A stretch of DNA of 64,000 nt from Druceiella hillmani (lineage: Eukaryota > Arthropoda > Insecta > Lepidoptera > Hepialidae), in the NCBI GenBank assembly GCA_039881145.1, contig JAYKKI010000040.1, positions 1,764,001-1,828,000 of the forward strand, in the 5' to 3' direction. The notes beneath the pieces were generated by a model. The model made no database searches and was not told where the DNA came from. It worked only from the letters and a program-made list of their open reading frames with translations. Below are positions 10,745 to 23,240 of this stretch, piece after piece. The translations under genes and the position numbers were made by a program. Every line of letters starts with the position of its first letter. Within the stretch, counting starts at the first letter, position 1.

Positions 10745-10779
10745 AATAAGACCACATAGGCCATCTATGTGGTCTTATT
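10745..10779. repeat. perfect hairpin, 15-bp arms
   Basis: Arms 10745-10759 (AATAAGACCACATAG) and 10765-10779 are exact reverse complements around a 5-base loop (GCCAT). There is no T-run that would suggest a polymerase III or bacterial-style terminator. It may be the tip of a decayed foldback repeat. Confidence 0.9.
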
Positions 10780-13700
10780 TTCGTAGAAAATCGTATCTGG
10801 AAAGACCAGTGTCTCAACTCGCATTGTTATAATTGGGTATTTGACTAAATTGTTTTTATTTCATTAATCATAATTTCAAGGTGATGAAGAGTGAAAAAAT
10901 TATTTAATAATCTTAAAAATTGATAGAGTTATAAAAGTTTAAATTTAACCTTTAGAGAAGGACGGCAATACTGTGTTGTGAGGTCATTTTTAATATTGCA
11001 CATTATATTCTACGAGAGGGAAAGAGACAGGGATATACCCAACTCTATCCGTATCTTCAAATTTAGAAACCTACAACTGGCTTATTTTTCAATCAATATT
11101 TGAATTTTTTTTAAGACTGGTTTTTAATTAACTTATATTTCACGATACTGCACGAAAAATATCAAAATTTAGAATGAGTCAACTACCGTATTAATGTCAA
11201 ATATTTGATACGTCCTATTGTAGTGATAGCCATAATAATAGTAATATATATAGTTACGGACATTCTCAGTTTTGATACGATATTTTTTATAACTATGAAA
11301 TTATGGCAACAGTCCAGAAATGTTGGACGTGAACAAATTTAACCCACGTGATATTCTGCCGTGTTCTATTAATTCCTAGCATATACTCAAATTTAAATGC
11401 AAAAAAGCATCAGTACAGAAATTATTAATATATATATGTCTTTCATTTCACAAAAACAATCGCCACAAGATGTTTATCGTTCTGTGCGATTTTGGGTGTG
11501 ACATTCTTGTGGATAACATAAAATACTACGAATATTATATCTTGTTGGCGATAGCCTTCGTTAGATAAAATAACTGTACTTGCTTTAAACACAGTACATA
11601 CGCTAATTTATCCAAGTGCTCTATTTATATTACTCAATTATAAATTGTCGCTAATAGTTACAGTACAGTTTAGTAAATAGCTTTTCCACTTTATTTTTTC
11701 CTTAAACTACAAAGAACATTAAAAGTGTACAAGATAAATGAAATATAAGAAAGTATAATTTATTTAATCCATAAATAACACAATCGGAACTTTTAAATTA
11801 GGAATTATATACTTCGATGTTACTTTTCTAGAAAAAAATATTTTTAACATTTAACTGCCACTAAATTTAATTGGCGATCCACTGTTTCCAACTATTTATG
11901 ACAAAAAATGTAAATTGCCGAATGGAATGCGAGGCGTGTTTGTTTTGGCGCGTTGAGGCCGAAAGGCGTATTTATTAATAGCAATTAAGTTTAAATTATT
12001 GTACAGCAGGACCAGTCATCATGCCAGTCGATGTTCATTGAATTGGAAATTATGAGGAACGTACAGTCGTTACGAAATCATTAAAAAAAACTAAGAAGTA
12101 CTTGGTATATTTTGCCGAAAAAGACATCTACAGTTTCGTTAATCGTATAAAAATATTCAGAAATATTTTACTTTAACAATATTTATAAAATAATTAAAAA
12201 TAAATACGAAAATAGAAAAAAATGGTGGCTTTTAAAAGACCTTTAAAACTATTAGATGGATTTTTCTTTCAAACTTTGTTCCTTTATAACTATGTCTTTA
12301 ATTGTTCTGTTTTTGATTAAACACAGATATATAGTTTACAAGATACATGTGCCATAAAACACGTTGCTTTTCTTGACGTATCCAATGATTCTCAAAATTA
12401 TGAATTTACTAATTATTTACCACTGGTTAGAACATGTCAAAATATAAATAGGACAATTTAAAACTATTTGATTGGTCATATACTTATCGCAATAGTTTAA
12501 AGTAATTAGTTTTAATAATCAGATTTATAAAACTGTTTTAATAGAATATACATGAATTAAAAATAATAATCTTAAATTTAATTCTAATACTGCTATAAAT
12601 ATTGTTGTATACTCGTCACTAACCTATTTAATGCTAATAGATCTATAAATAAGATGAAATCTGAGACCGACCACAAACATTCTTCAAATTATCTTTTATG
12701 AAAATATCTAGATTTGCATTTTTAATAAAAATTTTAACTCATATCCAATAAAATACAAAAAACGAACACATTAACTTAAAAATTTCTTCAAAATTTTTGT
12801 TACGCATTGTTTTTCTATTACGTGTATAAAGTTGTAGTTTTAGTTCTTAATCCAAATCGTTCGGATAAGCCTTTTTTTCGTGATTTATTACACTTTAGTG
12901 AAAATAAATGAAGAATATGTCCTGGCTTACTTGAGTGTTAGTAATTGAATATAACTAATATCATTTCTAGTTAAATTTAGTGTCTGCTTAGTTATTAAGT
13001 AAATATATTTAAGAAATTTTTCTATTTTAATACTGTCATAAAACTACTTATATTAGTAATAAATTATGGAATTATAAATATTTTAAAAGTAACAAAATCA
13101 GAAAATTTTTTGTTCAAAATAACATAATTACCACTTTAATGTGATTCAAGTCATGACTCAAACAAAGATAAAAATCAGACTAGTAAATCATATCTACAAC
13201 AGTATTAGATAATATTAACACAAAAAATTGCGGAAACATGACGACAGTAGATAAAATAAAATAGGCTCTTATCTCTATTATGTGTCACATAAGAAATAAA
13301 AAATATATTTGACCAAAGTAACCTGCATTGCTGTATTGAGGTAAGCCCCAGTTTGTGTGCAAAGGTCTAGCAGTCAATACGTTGCGTATATTTTATTCAA
13401 CATTAGGAAAGTTTCCAAAACCTTGGATATAAATTAATAACAGCGTCGCCATAAAAGATAGTAGACAAACAAAATCCAACCTGAGCAAATTCAACGAATT
13501 TACCGAAAACTATTTACTGATACGTTAATACGACCAAATATCGATAAAATAAACTAAAAAGGATCTAAAAATAAACACAGAAATTCGAACGATATTCAGA
13601 TATCCCCTTTACAATTATAAAGGACCTTCCAAGCATAAATCCAGCCCATTCTACACGCTGTACTAACAAATACACAATCCATGTAACAGTGACCAATACA

Positions 13701-13780
13701 CAAATTCTCCATAATAGAAATCTGCCCTTTATACATCACCCTACAATGTCCCTACACAAATTATATCTTTAGTTGAATTT
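10780..13780. other. A+T-rich spacer with one inverted repeat
   Basis: Apart from an imperfect inverted repeat with 13-14-base arms (ATCGCCACAAGAT at 11459-11471 against its complement at 11539-11552, about 67 bases apart), this 3 kb stretch holds no structure that I recognise and no reading frame of note. Confidence 0.4.
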
Positions 13781-13784
13781 CTTA

Positions 13785-14215
13785 TTTGGTGACGATTCTA
13801 TTCAAATCGTGATGTAAAAAAGGGGATGGTCGGAAGGTAAGGATAAATCGTATAAATGACACAAACCCGTGTCTGCTTGTCATTGAGACGTTGCGAATAC
13901 GAACGCACAAAGAGACAGAAATATTATTTATTATTCTATTGACAATTATATTTTGCCGCTAGGTAAAACGAATTTCTGGTCCACAACGGAGATAGATAAA
14001 GAAATGTCTGCTTGTGTAAGGCTTAGGCCTCGGCTGTGTCGGTAGAGATATATAAGTATTTCTTTCTCGAACGATTCCTCCGCCATTATCTGAAGTAAAT
14101 CTCTTTGTTTCGAAAGTAATTGTGAAAGCTTCCCCAGCTTTCGTAGTGAAGTAGATAGACGTACTGTAATTGGTTATTAGATTAATTATATAGAAACCGC
14201 ATGACACGCTCAACG
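13785..14215. other. complex-sequence island
   Basis: More balanced composition, including GGCTTAGGCCTCGGCTGTG (about 14019-14038) and AACGATTCCTCCGCCATTA. The minus strand keeps an 84-codon frame (13959-14213, starting MSVSCGFYIINL). It has no known motif, and a conserved regulatory element fits as well as an exon. A terminal or internal exon on the minus strand is the alternative. Confidence 0.25.
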
Positions 14216-15483
14216 GATTTATGATATCATCAGAGTCGATGCTTTCAGTGTATGAAACATCTTTTTTCTTATATTAAAATAGCCGTTAATTTTGAAGAAT
14301 TGCGGATTAGGGTATATACTCACACGATTATATCATTTCATAGAAAATCCTCGTTTAGGTATTAACGAGTCCTAGGCTTAAATTGACCGTTAAAGATAAT
14401 ATTTGTGGTTATAAAGGCTCTGAAATGGGTATCGTCAATGGAATTATTTGAGATATTAAATAGTATGCTCGTCTCTGTAAAGCTTTCGTTAGACTGTTGA
14501 TTAATATTATAACAGAAATACTTTAAAGTATTTTTTAAGGAAGCATTTATAAAAATAAAGATTTCCCTTTTAAAAAAATGTTGTGTCGTAGTAATCAAAT
14601 ATACCTTTTCTCATATGTTAATTTAAAGACTGCTATATAATGTAAGTGTACAATTTGGACATTAAACTCTAAGAATATAAGCTAACATTACCGATATTAC
14701 TTCTAAATTTGACTTCTATTTATAAGATCATTAATATTCAGGAAAATTTATACTGTTTGATAAAACTTTTATATTAAATTTATGGCGTGTTTAATACATG
14801 CCATAAAGTTGTTGTTACTGTTGAGAAAAAATTTTTAGGGGCACTTGCTCTCAGAATCCTATTTTTTGTAACACAGATTAAAAGTAGAATTCACGTAATT
14901 TATATGAATTTTATAATGTCATTATTAATAAAATCATGTTTTAAGATGGTGGGACAGAAATTTAAACTAAACTAGACTAGATATATAATTAAATCGGCTC
15001 GAACATTATTTAACATCGGACTATAAAATATTTTGACTAACATTTAAAAATAAAGTTTACATAATCAAATTAACCGCCTGGGAGCACATAGTCCAATCAA
15101 TGAAATCGATTGTAAATAAATTTGTTTTTTTTTCTTATCACGAATAAACGATTAGATATCAGAACGCCATAAAATACCACGCCAAAATGCAAACAGTAAA
15201 TCAACAGAGCTTTGCAAAGCAAACCTAAAACGCAATCGACGAGACCTCAATGTTCTTTGGACGAGACATTTACGGTGAAATCATTAAAACTGCGAAAAAC
15301 AATCAGGGAATTACAAATGGGTAAACAGTTTTATCGAATGTAGTAGTAAATGTTGGGACATGCAGAAAAAAATGGAAGAGGAATAATTTAATCCAGGTAA
15401 ATCACTACATGACCTGAAAAATCGTACAGACAACTTATACAGGGTCAGAAAAAAGAAAAGTTAACTATATGCGACAATTAACT
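14216..15483. other. A+T-rich spacer
   Basis: Minus-strand frame 14362-14598 (78 codons) and plus-strand frame 14787-14975 (62 codons) are rich in residues encoded by A/T codons and show no motif. I regard them as chance. A slightly more complex patch lies at 15160-15330. Confidence 0.4.
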
Positions 15484-15521
15484 TGTGATTTTCCTTACTT
15501 ACTATAGTAAGGAAAATCACA
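15484..15521. repeat. perfect hairpin, 16-bp arms
   Basis: TGTGATTTTCCTTACT (15484-15499) is exactly complementary to 15506-15521, around a 6-base loop. The perfect match against a decayed background suggests either recent origin or selection. Confidence 0.9.
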
Positions 15522-16900
15522 TTTTAAATTTTTTATCATACGTAAAAAACATTGTTTTTATGATGATATCACAATGCCAAAAATGTCGCAAATCATAGAA
15601 AAATTACGTGCCAACAAATAATATAAAAGAAACGTGGTTCGATTTAAAAACATTCTGCCTTCTTGAAGTCTCTTAATAAGTTGATATTGGCCAAAAACTA
15701 ATTTTTTTCGTTAATACAGAGCAAAGTTCTTCGAGAAAGTTAGATTAGATATAGTATATAAATAATAAATGTGTAGCGCTAAAGTTTTCCCTATCACGGC
15801 GTTGGTATACAAGAATATAAACCATTATAAGTAAACCACTGTAAGTCTGTTGTCCTCTATAAGTAAAATCTACTAAAATAAAGACTTAGGCGTAGTTTCA
15901 ACGTTTTATTTTTATTTACATTAGAAAGGTATTTTAAGAGGAAATTAAGTTACATTTATCATTTTAAGCTCACTTTGCTTTTAATATAACATGAAATTGT
16001 GAAAAAATGATTGTACTGTTTTTAGTTAGATTTTCAATATAAATTATTTCTCTTCTCTTTTACCAACAATTTCCAGAGATGCTGACGATTACGGAACTCT
16101 ATTTAAAGCCTATCCTGATGTGTATTTGGTCGGATGATATCACTGAAAGAAATAAATTTTAAAAATTATTATCGAGGTAATTTTCATAGGATTATTTAAA
16201 AGAAAGTCAATAAAAAAAAGTCAAAAATTATCTTAAAAACAAAACAAATAATTTTTATATTAAATGATTTAATTGCGCAAGCAATGACCTACTAGATGAT
16301 GGAAAATAATTATAGATCACAAGCGTGGTACTTTGATCAGACAAGAATAAAATTGTCGAACGCATTTTGCATTAAAACTTTTATTTGTTAGAGTAGAAAT
16401 TATAGTTTATGTTTAGAAATCTTTCGACCTTAATACTCGTATCACATTAGACTCGTAAAATATTCACATTAGAATTTTATATTCTTCTGATCAAAGCCCA
16501 CCCAGTAAATAACTATGGGTTACCATAACTATAGCATTTGAAACATCAGCACTTGTACAATAAAACCATTCATCATTCTATTTCTTTCATTTACTTTAAA
16601 CAATTTATTTACCTTTATTATAATTTTTAAATGTTTACTGTGTTTATTTGCTTAGCCTAATTTTATGACATTATTGAATAATTGGCGATATCTCTCGTGA
16701 AACTAGCAGATCTTCATGTCTCTTATTTAGGTGTGTCCTACTATTGTAGCACAAGAAGAGAAAGTTAAAACCTACAGCACAAACAAAATCCCTACTTAAG
16801 AAAGAAAATAATAATTTGAAACCACCATATTCTTAACTCTCACTATTTTGGTAGATGGAACCACTACAGCATCAGCACTGAGAAGTTGGGACCCGAAGTT
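15522..16900. other. A+T-rich spacer
   Basis: No coding sequence. A pyrimidine-rich acceptor-like run ending TTATTTAG lies at about 16720-16728, but the following GTGTGT is a poor donor, so no splice site is called. Confidence 0.4.
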
Positions 16901-16939
16901 CCAATGATAAAGTCTCTGTTTGAGACGCACAATATTAAT

Positions 16940-17108
16940 TTAAAACCGTTAGATCTCACGGTTTATATAGGCAGTACCCCTGCAGTAGCAGAATTTGAGG
17001 GTTAAAAGTTAAAATTCATAATGATGTATTGTCATATGGAATGAACAAGTGTATAAAGTTTCATAAGAATCGGTTAAGTAGAAGTAATTGATAAATAAAT
17101 AAAAAATA
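16940..17108 (+). mobile_element. probable 3' tail of a non-LTR retrotransposon or SINE
   Basis: The phrase ATAAAGTTTCATAAGAATCG followed by GTTAAGTAGAAGTAATTGAT and an A-rich repeated end (AAATAAATAAAAAAT) is the form of the RTE-type 3' ends common in insect genomes, in which an 'AAAGTTTCAT...ATCGGTT' phrase precedes a simple A/T-rich tail. Recognition is by memory of that consensus. The upstream limit is a guess. Confidence 0.4.
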
Positions 17109-17635
17109 TACATTATTTAAAACCGTCCATTTTACTAAGATACTGCAACTTAAAACGACCTTTGAATACGGACTATAAGGAGTCATTTCTTTTATCTGGC
17201 TTAAAATGTTTTCAGTTTGAAATTTTATAGTAACAATCCATACAATCTATACATGTAGAGATTGCTACTATAAAGTTGATGAAATTATAGAATAACATAT
17301 AATGAAATGGTAGAATTAGCATGTGTGTACATTAAAGATATTTGCAAAATAATAATTTAGGGGGCATAATAAAAGTAATAGAGTACAAAAATATTGTTTT
17401 TGAAATTATTGTTTGTCTTGTTGTTGGCTTCAAATGAAGGTTTAACCAGCGTATTTTGTAGAATCTGTTACCTCAGGTTGTGCAAAATACATTTTCTACT
17501 TTTTCGGCTTTGATGCATTGCAATCAACCCATCAAAATAGAAAATAAAGAGATTAAAAATGTAAATGTAAAATACACTTATTCGGAAAAAAGTTCATTTT
17601 ATAATAGTTGTAGATGGTATAACTTTTATTTTAAT
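17109..17635. other. A+T-rich spacer
   Basis: A short inverted pair (AATTTTATAGTAACAATC / GATTGCTACTATAAAGTT, 17222-17278) forms an imperfect hairpin with a loop of about 20 bases. No gene is seen. Confidence 0.4.
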
Positions 17636-17754
17636 CTTCAATTAACTTAATGATAGTTAATTGAAGATTAACTATCATTAATTGAAGATTAACTTCAGTT
17701 AACTGTTAATTGACTTTAGCAGTTAGATTAACTTCAGTTAACTTAATGATATTC
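17636..17754. repeat. cluster of TTAATTGAAGATTAAC repeats in both orientations
   Basis: Short phrases (CTTCAATTAAC, GTTAATTGAAG, GATTAACTTCAGTTAAC) recur in direct and inverted orientation within 120 bases and can fold in several registers. This looks like a locally expanded palindromic simple repeat. Confidence 0.75.
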
Positions 17755-17889
17755 CTCTAAGGTTCACGTGAATAAAGTTACGACGGACACAGCTAGTTAG
17801 ATAATATGCATCATGTTGTGACTGCAATTAGCGGAACTAGAGAGTTTAAAGCAATATGCATGTAAACAAATGGATGAATAAATAAAAAC

Positions 17890-18110
17890 TAACACGTGTT
17901 CTACAGCAAACATCCGTTACCTCTGACCTGCTCTTCGTCACTGTCTCGATCGACTATTAACACATTTTAACATCAATCTTCTCGCTTTCTACATTTACTA
18001 CCATTAACAGAGCACTATGAATTACCGTTCCGAGAATAATGGTCGCTACTAACCATCGAACGGTAACATACGAATACAAAACCGTCCCTTAATTAAGTAT
18101 AATTAAAAAC
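17890..18110. other. complex-sequence island
   Basis: Balanced composition with CACGTG-like and GATCGA sites (AACACGTGTT at about 17891, CTCGATCGAC near 17945). No open frame is present. The compactness and the sharp contrast with the flanks suggest a conserved non-coding element; this is untested. Confidence 0.25.
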
Positions 18111-19443
18111 GGTATTATAATAACGTAACTTACTAACAAATTCTTCACTGTTGCTGTGTGTATGGTATTAAGATTATAAATCTTAAATAACATAGGCATA
18201 ATAAATGTTGGAGAATAAGGTCGTCTACAGGTTGGTTTATAAATTTCACCAAGTTGAATTTAATTTTATCCACAATTAATTGTAAGCTCAATGTTGTATT
18301 TTGATAATAAAAACATAGTCGTGTTTTCAGTTATTCTTTTTTTAAAACACCTTGACAAATTATTTTAAATCTACTTAACTAATTTTTTCGAACCTTAATT
18401 TTCTTTATGTAAAATTTTTCTAAATATAATTTATATATGTTTATGCACGACTTGAACTAGACTTGAATCTGAGAAACATATTTCACTATTATTTTTTGTG
18501 TTATAGTACAGTTTAATAGTTGTAGAAATGCGAATATTTTTAAGGTACCGTAATATAACAATTGAATGAATGTTAAATATTTTTAGCCTTACTTTGACCC
18601 TTATAATTTTGTGTATCCATCCGTCTGTTACACCCTCGTGTTTTCAATAATTCTATATCTACGTGCATAAATGACATTTCTCAATTAATAGGCAGTAAAA
18701 CTTATTTTTTCTCATTTTCTTTAGGGGGTTGGGGTATCATTAGAAAAGTAAAGTGGGGTATAATTATCATTATTTTAAAACGAAGTGTAGAACGAAAACG
18801 AAATATTCAAAATCTTTTGCAATGTGTGTATTTCTTCTCATTTCCAAACAAGACTGTATAAAAATTTCGAGTATTCCAACTACATTAGTTATAGAATTAT
18901 CAAAAGTAATTATTAAGTACTCGGAAATGAGGCAGATGGAAGTTATTGAACGATTAAACTTGCTAGTAACTTAATGTAAATTAATATGAAAAATTAAAAT
19001 ATGTTTCGCCATATTTAATTTAAAAAATATAGAAGATCAATGGTCAGAGTATTAGAATTCTTATTCATTTATGGATATGACATAAAAATTTGAAAAAATA
19101 TGTAATTTGATATTTCGTAAAATGACTACAGAACTATAATTAATGCCTGAAACGCACTTAACCAGTTTTTATAATTATAATTGAAACATGTGTGGACGGA
19201 GCTAACGTAAGAAATAACGTAATAAAATTTCGTAAAATATCTGGCTTAAGTCGAAGTGAGACGATATCTTACATACAATTATGGTGAGACAGAATATTTT
19301 TTATGGAAAGTAATTCCTATATATCAAACGTAATGTATGTATTTGTACTTTTATGTAGTTGTATATTTATTCCGAGTTGTAATATAAAAAATACTTTTGC
19401 TTCAAGACAGCTTACCTTTATCAAATATTACCTTGTATTAAAT
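18111..19443. other. A+T-rich spacer
   Basis: Frames at 18753-18974 (73 codons) and 19303-19500 (65 codons) have no motif. The second runs into the repeat that follows and is not a gene. Confidence 0.4.
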
Positions 19444-19640
19444 ATATTTGGAGTTCATTTTGTAGAAATTCATTATTCACAATTAAATGAAACTACGTGA
19501 TGTGGTATTATTTTTACTTTCTTTAAGTTCTTTATCACGACCTAGGCTTCGTTGTATTACAACCTCTTCAGGCAAAGATCTAGATTAGAAAATCGCAAAG
19601 ATCAAGATTAGAAAATCTTTGCTAATAGCCGACCTGAAGG
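19444..19640 (-). mobile_element. half copy of the 6.3-kb foldback repeat family
   Basis: The + strand from 19444 repeats the left arm at 6330-6473 almost base for base (TTGTAGAAATTCATTATTCA, ACTACGTGATG, ACTTTCTTTAA, CCTAGG, GTTGTATTACAAC). The opposite arm is missing: after a short duplicated AGATTAGAAAATC stretch it ends in GCTAATAGCCGACCTGAAGG. The minus strand (19571-19539) carries the same CTGAAGA...CCTAGGTC motif, with GAAG in place of GAAA. A second, diverged copy shows that this is a dispersed family. Confidence 0.8.
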
Positions 19641-20730
19641 CTCAAAAAACTTTACTAATGTATTTTGCCACACCCTAGAATTTATGAAAGCGAAATAACA
19701 GCTAACACTCAGAAATAAATTGTCCTTTTTTGATACAACTTTTTTCTACCATTTCGTCATCATTATGTAAGTACGGAAACCTTCTTCAAATCTAATAGTT
19801 GGTCTATCTTTTATACAACAGTACTTAAAATATAAGTACAGTAATATTAGTAAATGTATATATACAGCAATATTCATTGAACGATTTATACAATCACAAT
19901 AGCTTTTAGAGAACATAAAAATATATACTTAAATTGAGGAATAGTTTAAAAAATGTAAAATTGTTTTCGAAGCATCCAAAAAAGACGCTGTATGAATTAA
20001 AGACCACCTATTGAAGAAAACCTTATTAAAAGAAGTTTACTTTAAGTTTATTAAAATTTTACCACTTGTCGATTGAAGTTACAATCTATATGAAATTGAA
20101 ATACGAAATAATATTATATTGCAAAATAAAATAAGCTACTGCCACTGTTTACCGAATAAAGCGATTAATGTATACAATGTGGAAATTTATTTCACATCTA
20201 TAAATGGAAATATGTATATGCTAAAATAAGTCAAACATACCTGCCACATATTCAATTTCTGATAAAGATTACGATCGGCAATAAAATAAAGATATTTCGA
20301 AGAAAAGTGTAATCTTTTGAGATGTATATTTGATTTTATTTACAAAAATAAGATGATAGCATTTGTTTTGTCAGCGTAAACCGCTTCGATAAAATCAGTT
20401 TGTCCTAAAATATAGTTCTTTGAATAGAATAAACAAAAGCAAAACAATTGGAATGAAATGGGTAAATATATTTTGGACGATCTCATATTTCAAGGTAGTT
20501 TATATTATAATGTTTGACAATACCTTTTAAGAGATAATTTCAAAACTGGTTATAGACTTATTTTAGGGGCTTATGTTTTTTGATAGACTATAATACAGAA
20601 GTCACGACCTGTTACGTGAGTAGCCAATAATGAAATCGTAAGAGGCCGTATGGAAACTTTTTGTAGATAAACTGAAATTTATATTATAAATCAGTTACTA
20701 CCAAAGAGAGAATATTCATTCTCCATAAGG
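19641..20730. other. A+T-rich spacer
   Basis: Nothing recognised apart from A/T-rich sequence. There is no open frame above about 50 codons. Confidence 0.4.
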
Positions 20731-20775
20731 GATGTGCTACGAACCAAGCTGAGATGTGCTACGAACCAAGATGAG
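20731..20775. repeat. 22-bp direct repeat, two copies
   Basis: The phrase GATGTGCTACGAACCAAG is followed by CTGA and then repeated with one difference. A minimal tandem duplication. Confidence 0.85.
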
Positions 20776-20935
20776 GGATTACTTAAAATAATATGCCATA
20801 TTTTGAGCTTGTTTTATGATAACGTATTTACACATTTAATTATATATTTGGACAAAGTATGAAATTGAAACGTATTCATTTTTTAAGTTAACAGAAAATG
20901 TGAATTATATTATATAATACAAATAAAAAGAATAC

Positions 20936-22380
20936 TGAACAATACAGAAATGCATAAATTTATTAGTATATTAAGGGTCTTCTGTATTATATAATGGGAC
21001 AGTGAAATAATTCTTCGGTGTAGTAATTAGAATAGTGTAATTGTAAACTAGATTTTACTTTTATGTTCAATGTCGTGATGCTTGAGTAATCTGCGGTCAG
21101 TGCAACCTGAATACCAATTGATTCAAAAGAATATGACAACAGAATAATCAAATCTCAAACTTGGGCCCGACAAGATCCAATTTAATTTGAATCATTATTT
21201 ATACTTATACTGAAGTAAGTAAATTGATTAATATATTAAGGGTTTTCCGTATAATATAATTGAGACAGTGAAATAATTCTTTGGTGTAGTAAATATTTAT
21301 ATTAGAATAGTAGAATCGTTAACCGATACAGAAGTGCGTAAAGTTATTAGTACATTAAAGGTATTCCGTATTATATAATGGGAGAGTGAAATAATTCTTT
21401 GGTGTAGTAAATATTTATATTAGAATAGTGTAATTGTCAACTAGATTTTTACTTTTATGTCCAATGTCGTGATGCTCGAGTAATCTGCGGTCAGTGGAAC
21501 CTGAATACTAATTGGTTCAAAAGAATATGACAACATAATAATCAAATCTCAAATTGTGCCCGAAAAGATCCAAGTTAATTTGAATCATTATTTATACTTA
21601 TCCTGAAGTAAGTAAATTGATTAATATATTAAGGGTTTTCCGTATAATATAATTGAGACAGTGAAATAATTCTTTGGTGTAGTAAATATTTATATTAGAA
21701 TAGTAGAATCGTTAATCAATACAGAAGTGCGTAAAGTTATTAGTACATTAAAGGTATTCCGTATTATATAATGGGACAGTGAAATAATTCTTTGGTGTAG
21801 TAAATATTTATATTAGAATAGTGTAATTGTAAACTAGATTTTTACTTTTATGTCCAATGTCGTGATGCTCGAGTAATCTACGGTCAGTGGAACCTGAATA
21901 CCAATTGGTTCAAAAGAATATGACAACATAATAATCAAATCTCAAATTGTGCCCGAAAAGATCCAAGTTAATTTGAATCATTATTTATACTTATCCTGAA
22001 GTAAGTAAATTGATTAATATATTAAGGGTTTTCCGTATAATATAATTGAGACAGTGAAATAATTCTTTGGTGTAGTAAATATTTATATTAGAATAGTAGA
22101 ATCGTTAACCAATACAGAAGTGGGTAAAGTTATTAGTACATTAAAGATATTCCGTATTATATAATGGGACAGTGAAATAATTCTTTGGTGTAGTAAATAT
22201 TTATATTAGAATAGTGTAATTGTAAACTAGATTTTTACTTTTATGTCCAATGTCGTGATGCTCGAGTAATCTGTAGTCAGTGAAACCTGAGTACCAGTTG
22301 ATTCAAAAGAATATGACAACAGATTAATCAAATCTCACATTTGTGCCCGACAAGATCCAAGTTATTTTTAATCATTATTT
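20936..22380. repeat. 394-bp satellite with internal repeat, about 3.6 copies
   Basis: The marker TGTCGTGATGCT occurs at about 21071, 21465, 21859 and 22251, giving a period of 392-394 bases. Each unit holds two related modules built around GACAGTGAAATAATTCTTTG followed by GTGTAGTAAATATTTATATT. Modules ending in AGTGTAATTGTAAAC and in AGTAGAATCGTTAA alternate. Later units match each other closely; the first unit and the last end are more diverged, as expected at array edges. No coding sequence is present. Confidence 0.95.
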
Positions 22381-23205
22381 CCTTACCGTTAACTATAATT
22401 TTTTTGTTAAACTTCCAATATTTTGTTTAATCTAAAGTAAGGGTTTTTATCACCTGTATGACACTATGTTATCAAATTCATTTCTTTGAAAATATGCTTA
22501 TTTGGAACAGCGGCTCTATCACATTAAAGATGGTAGACTATTTCTGTATACAAGTATTTCAAAATATGTTAAAAAAAATAATCAAATACAAAGAGCTTGT
22601 GTGAACACCGTGTATCGCCTGCATACATTGGTTCTCTTGTAAACTTTTTTCTTCATTAAGTTACCTCTCTCTCGCTTAGTGTCAGTAAGAAGTCGAATTT
22701 TAATTGCCCTTTAGGCCCTAACTTGATCTATGGGTCTCCCTAGATTAAGATGTAAGTACGTTTGTCCAAAATATTAGATACCTGTAAGTTTAATTATATA
22801 ATGCCGTGATAAATAACCACACACGCCTCAGTTCAAGGCAATATTAAGATGTCGCTTATCATACAGATGATGTTAATTAGGTATTATGATTATAGTAAAA
22901 GTTTACGTCTTAAAGCGTCTGTAATTTAGAAGTTTGAATAATTCATAATTTTTTATAATACTCGAAACATCTCATTATGAGTAAGTAGATTTAAAAATTT
23001 GAACTGCGTGAGATATAAAAGTCCTTATGTTTTACTAGTAGTGTTCATTTTGTTTTTCATTTATTTATAATTCTTTGTTAATGAAGTATAGATACATGTA
23101 TGAACAATGCATTTTACAACTCTATTGGAAACACGGTGCTTCCTTTAAGGTACTTTTTGGTACATTTTTTTATAAATTTTGTAAATGATAAAAATGTATA
23201 TGAGA
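22381..23205. other. A+T-rich spacer
   Basis: No gene. A more mixed stretch at 22590-22760 has no open frame. Confidence 0.4.
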
Positions 23206-23240
23206 GAGAATATATATATGCATATATATATATATATTGA
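23206..23240. repeat. short (TA)n tract
   Basis: Interrupted TA repeat with a GCATA interruption. Confidence 0.85.

Noticed and set aside
13333..13348. GAGGTAAGCC as a possible recursive splice site
   Set aside because: The preceding bases are GAG without a pyrimidine-rich tract.
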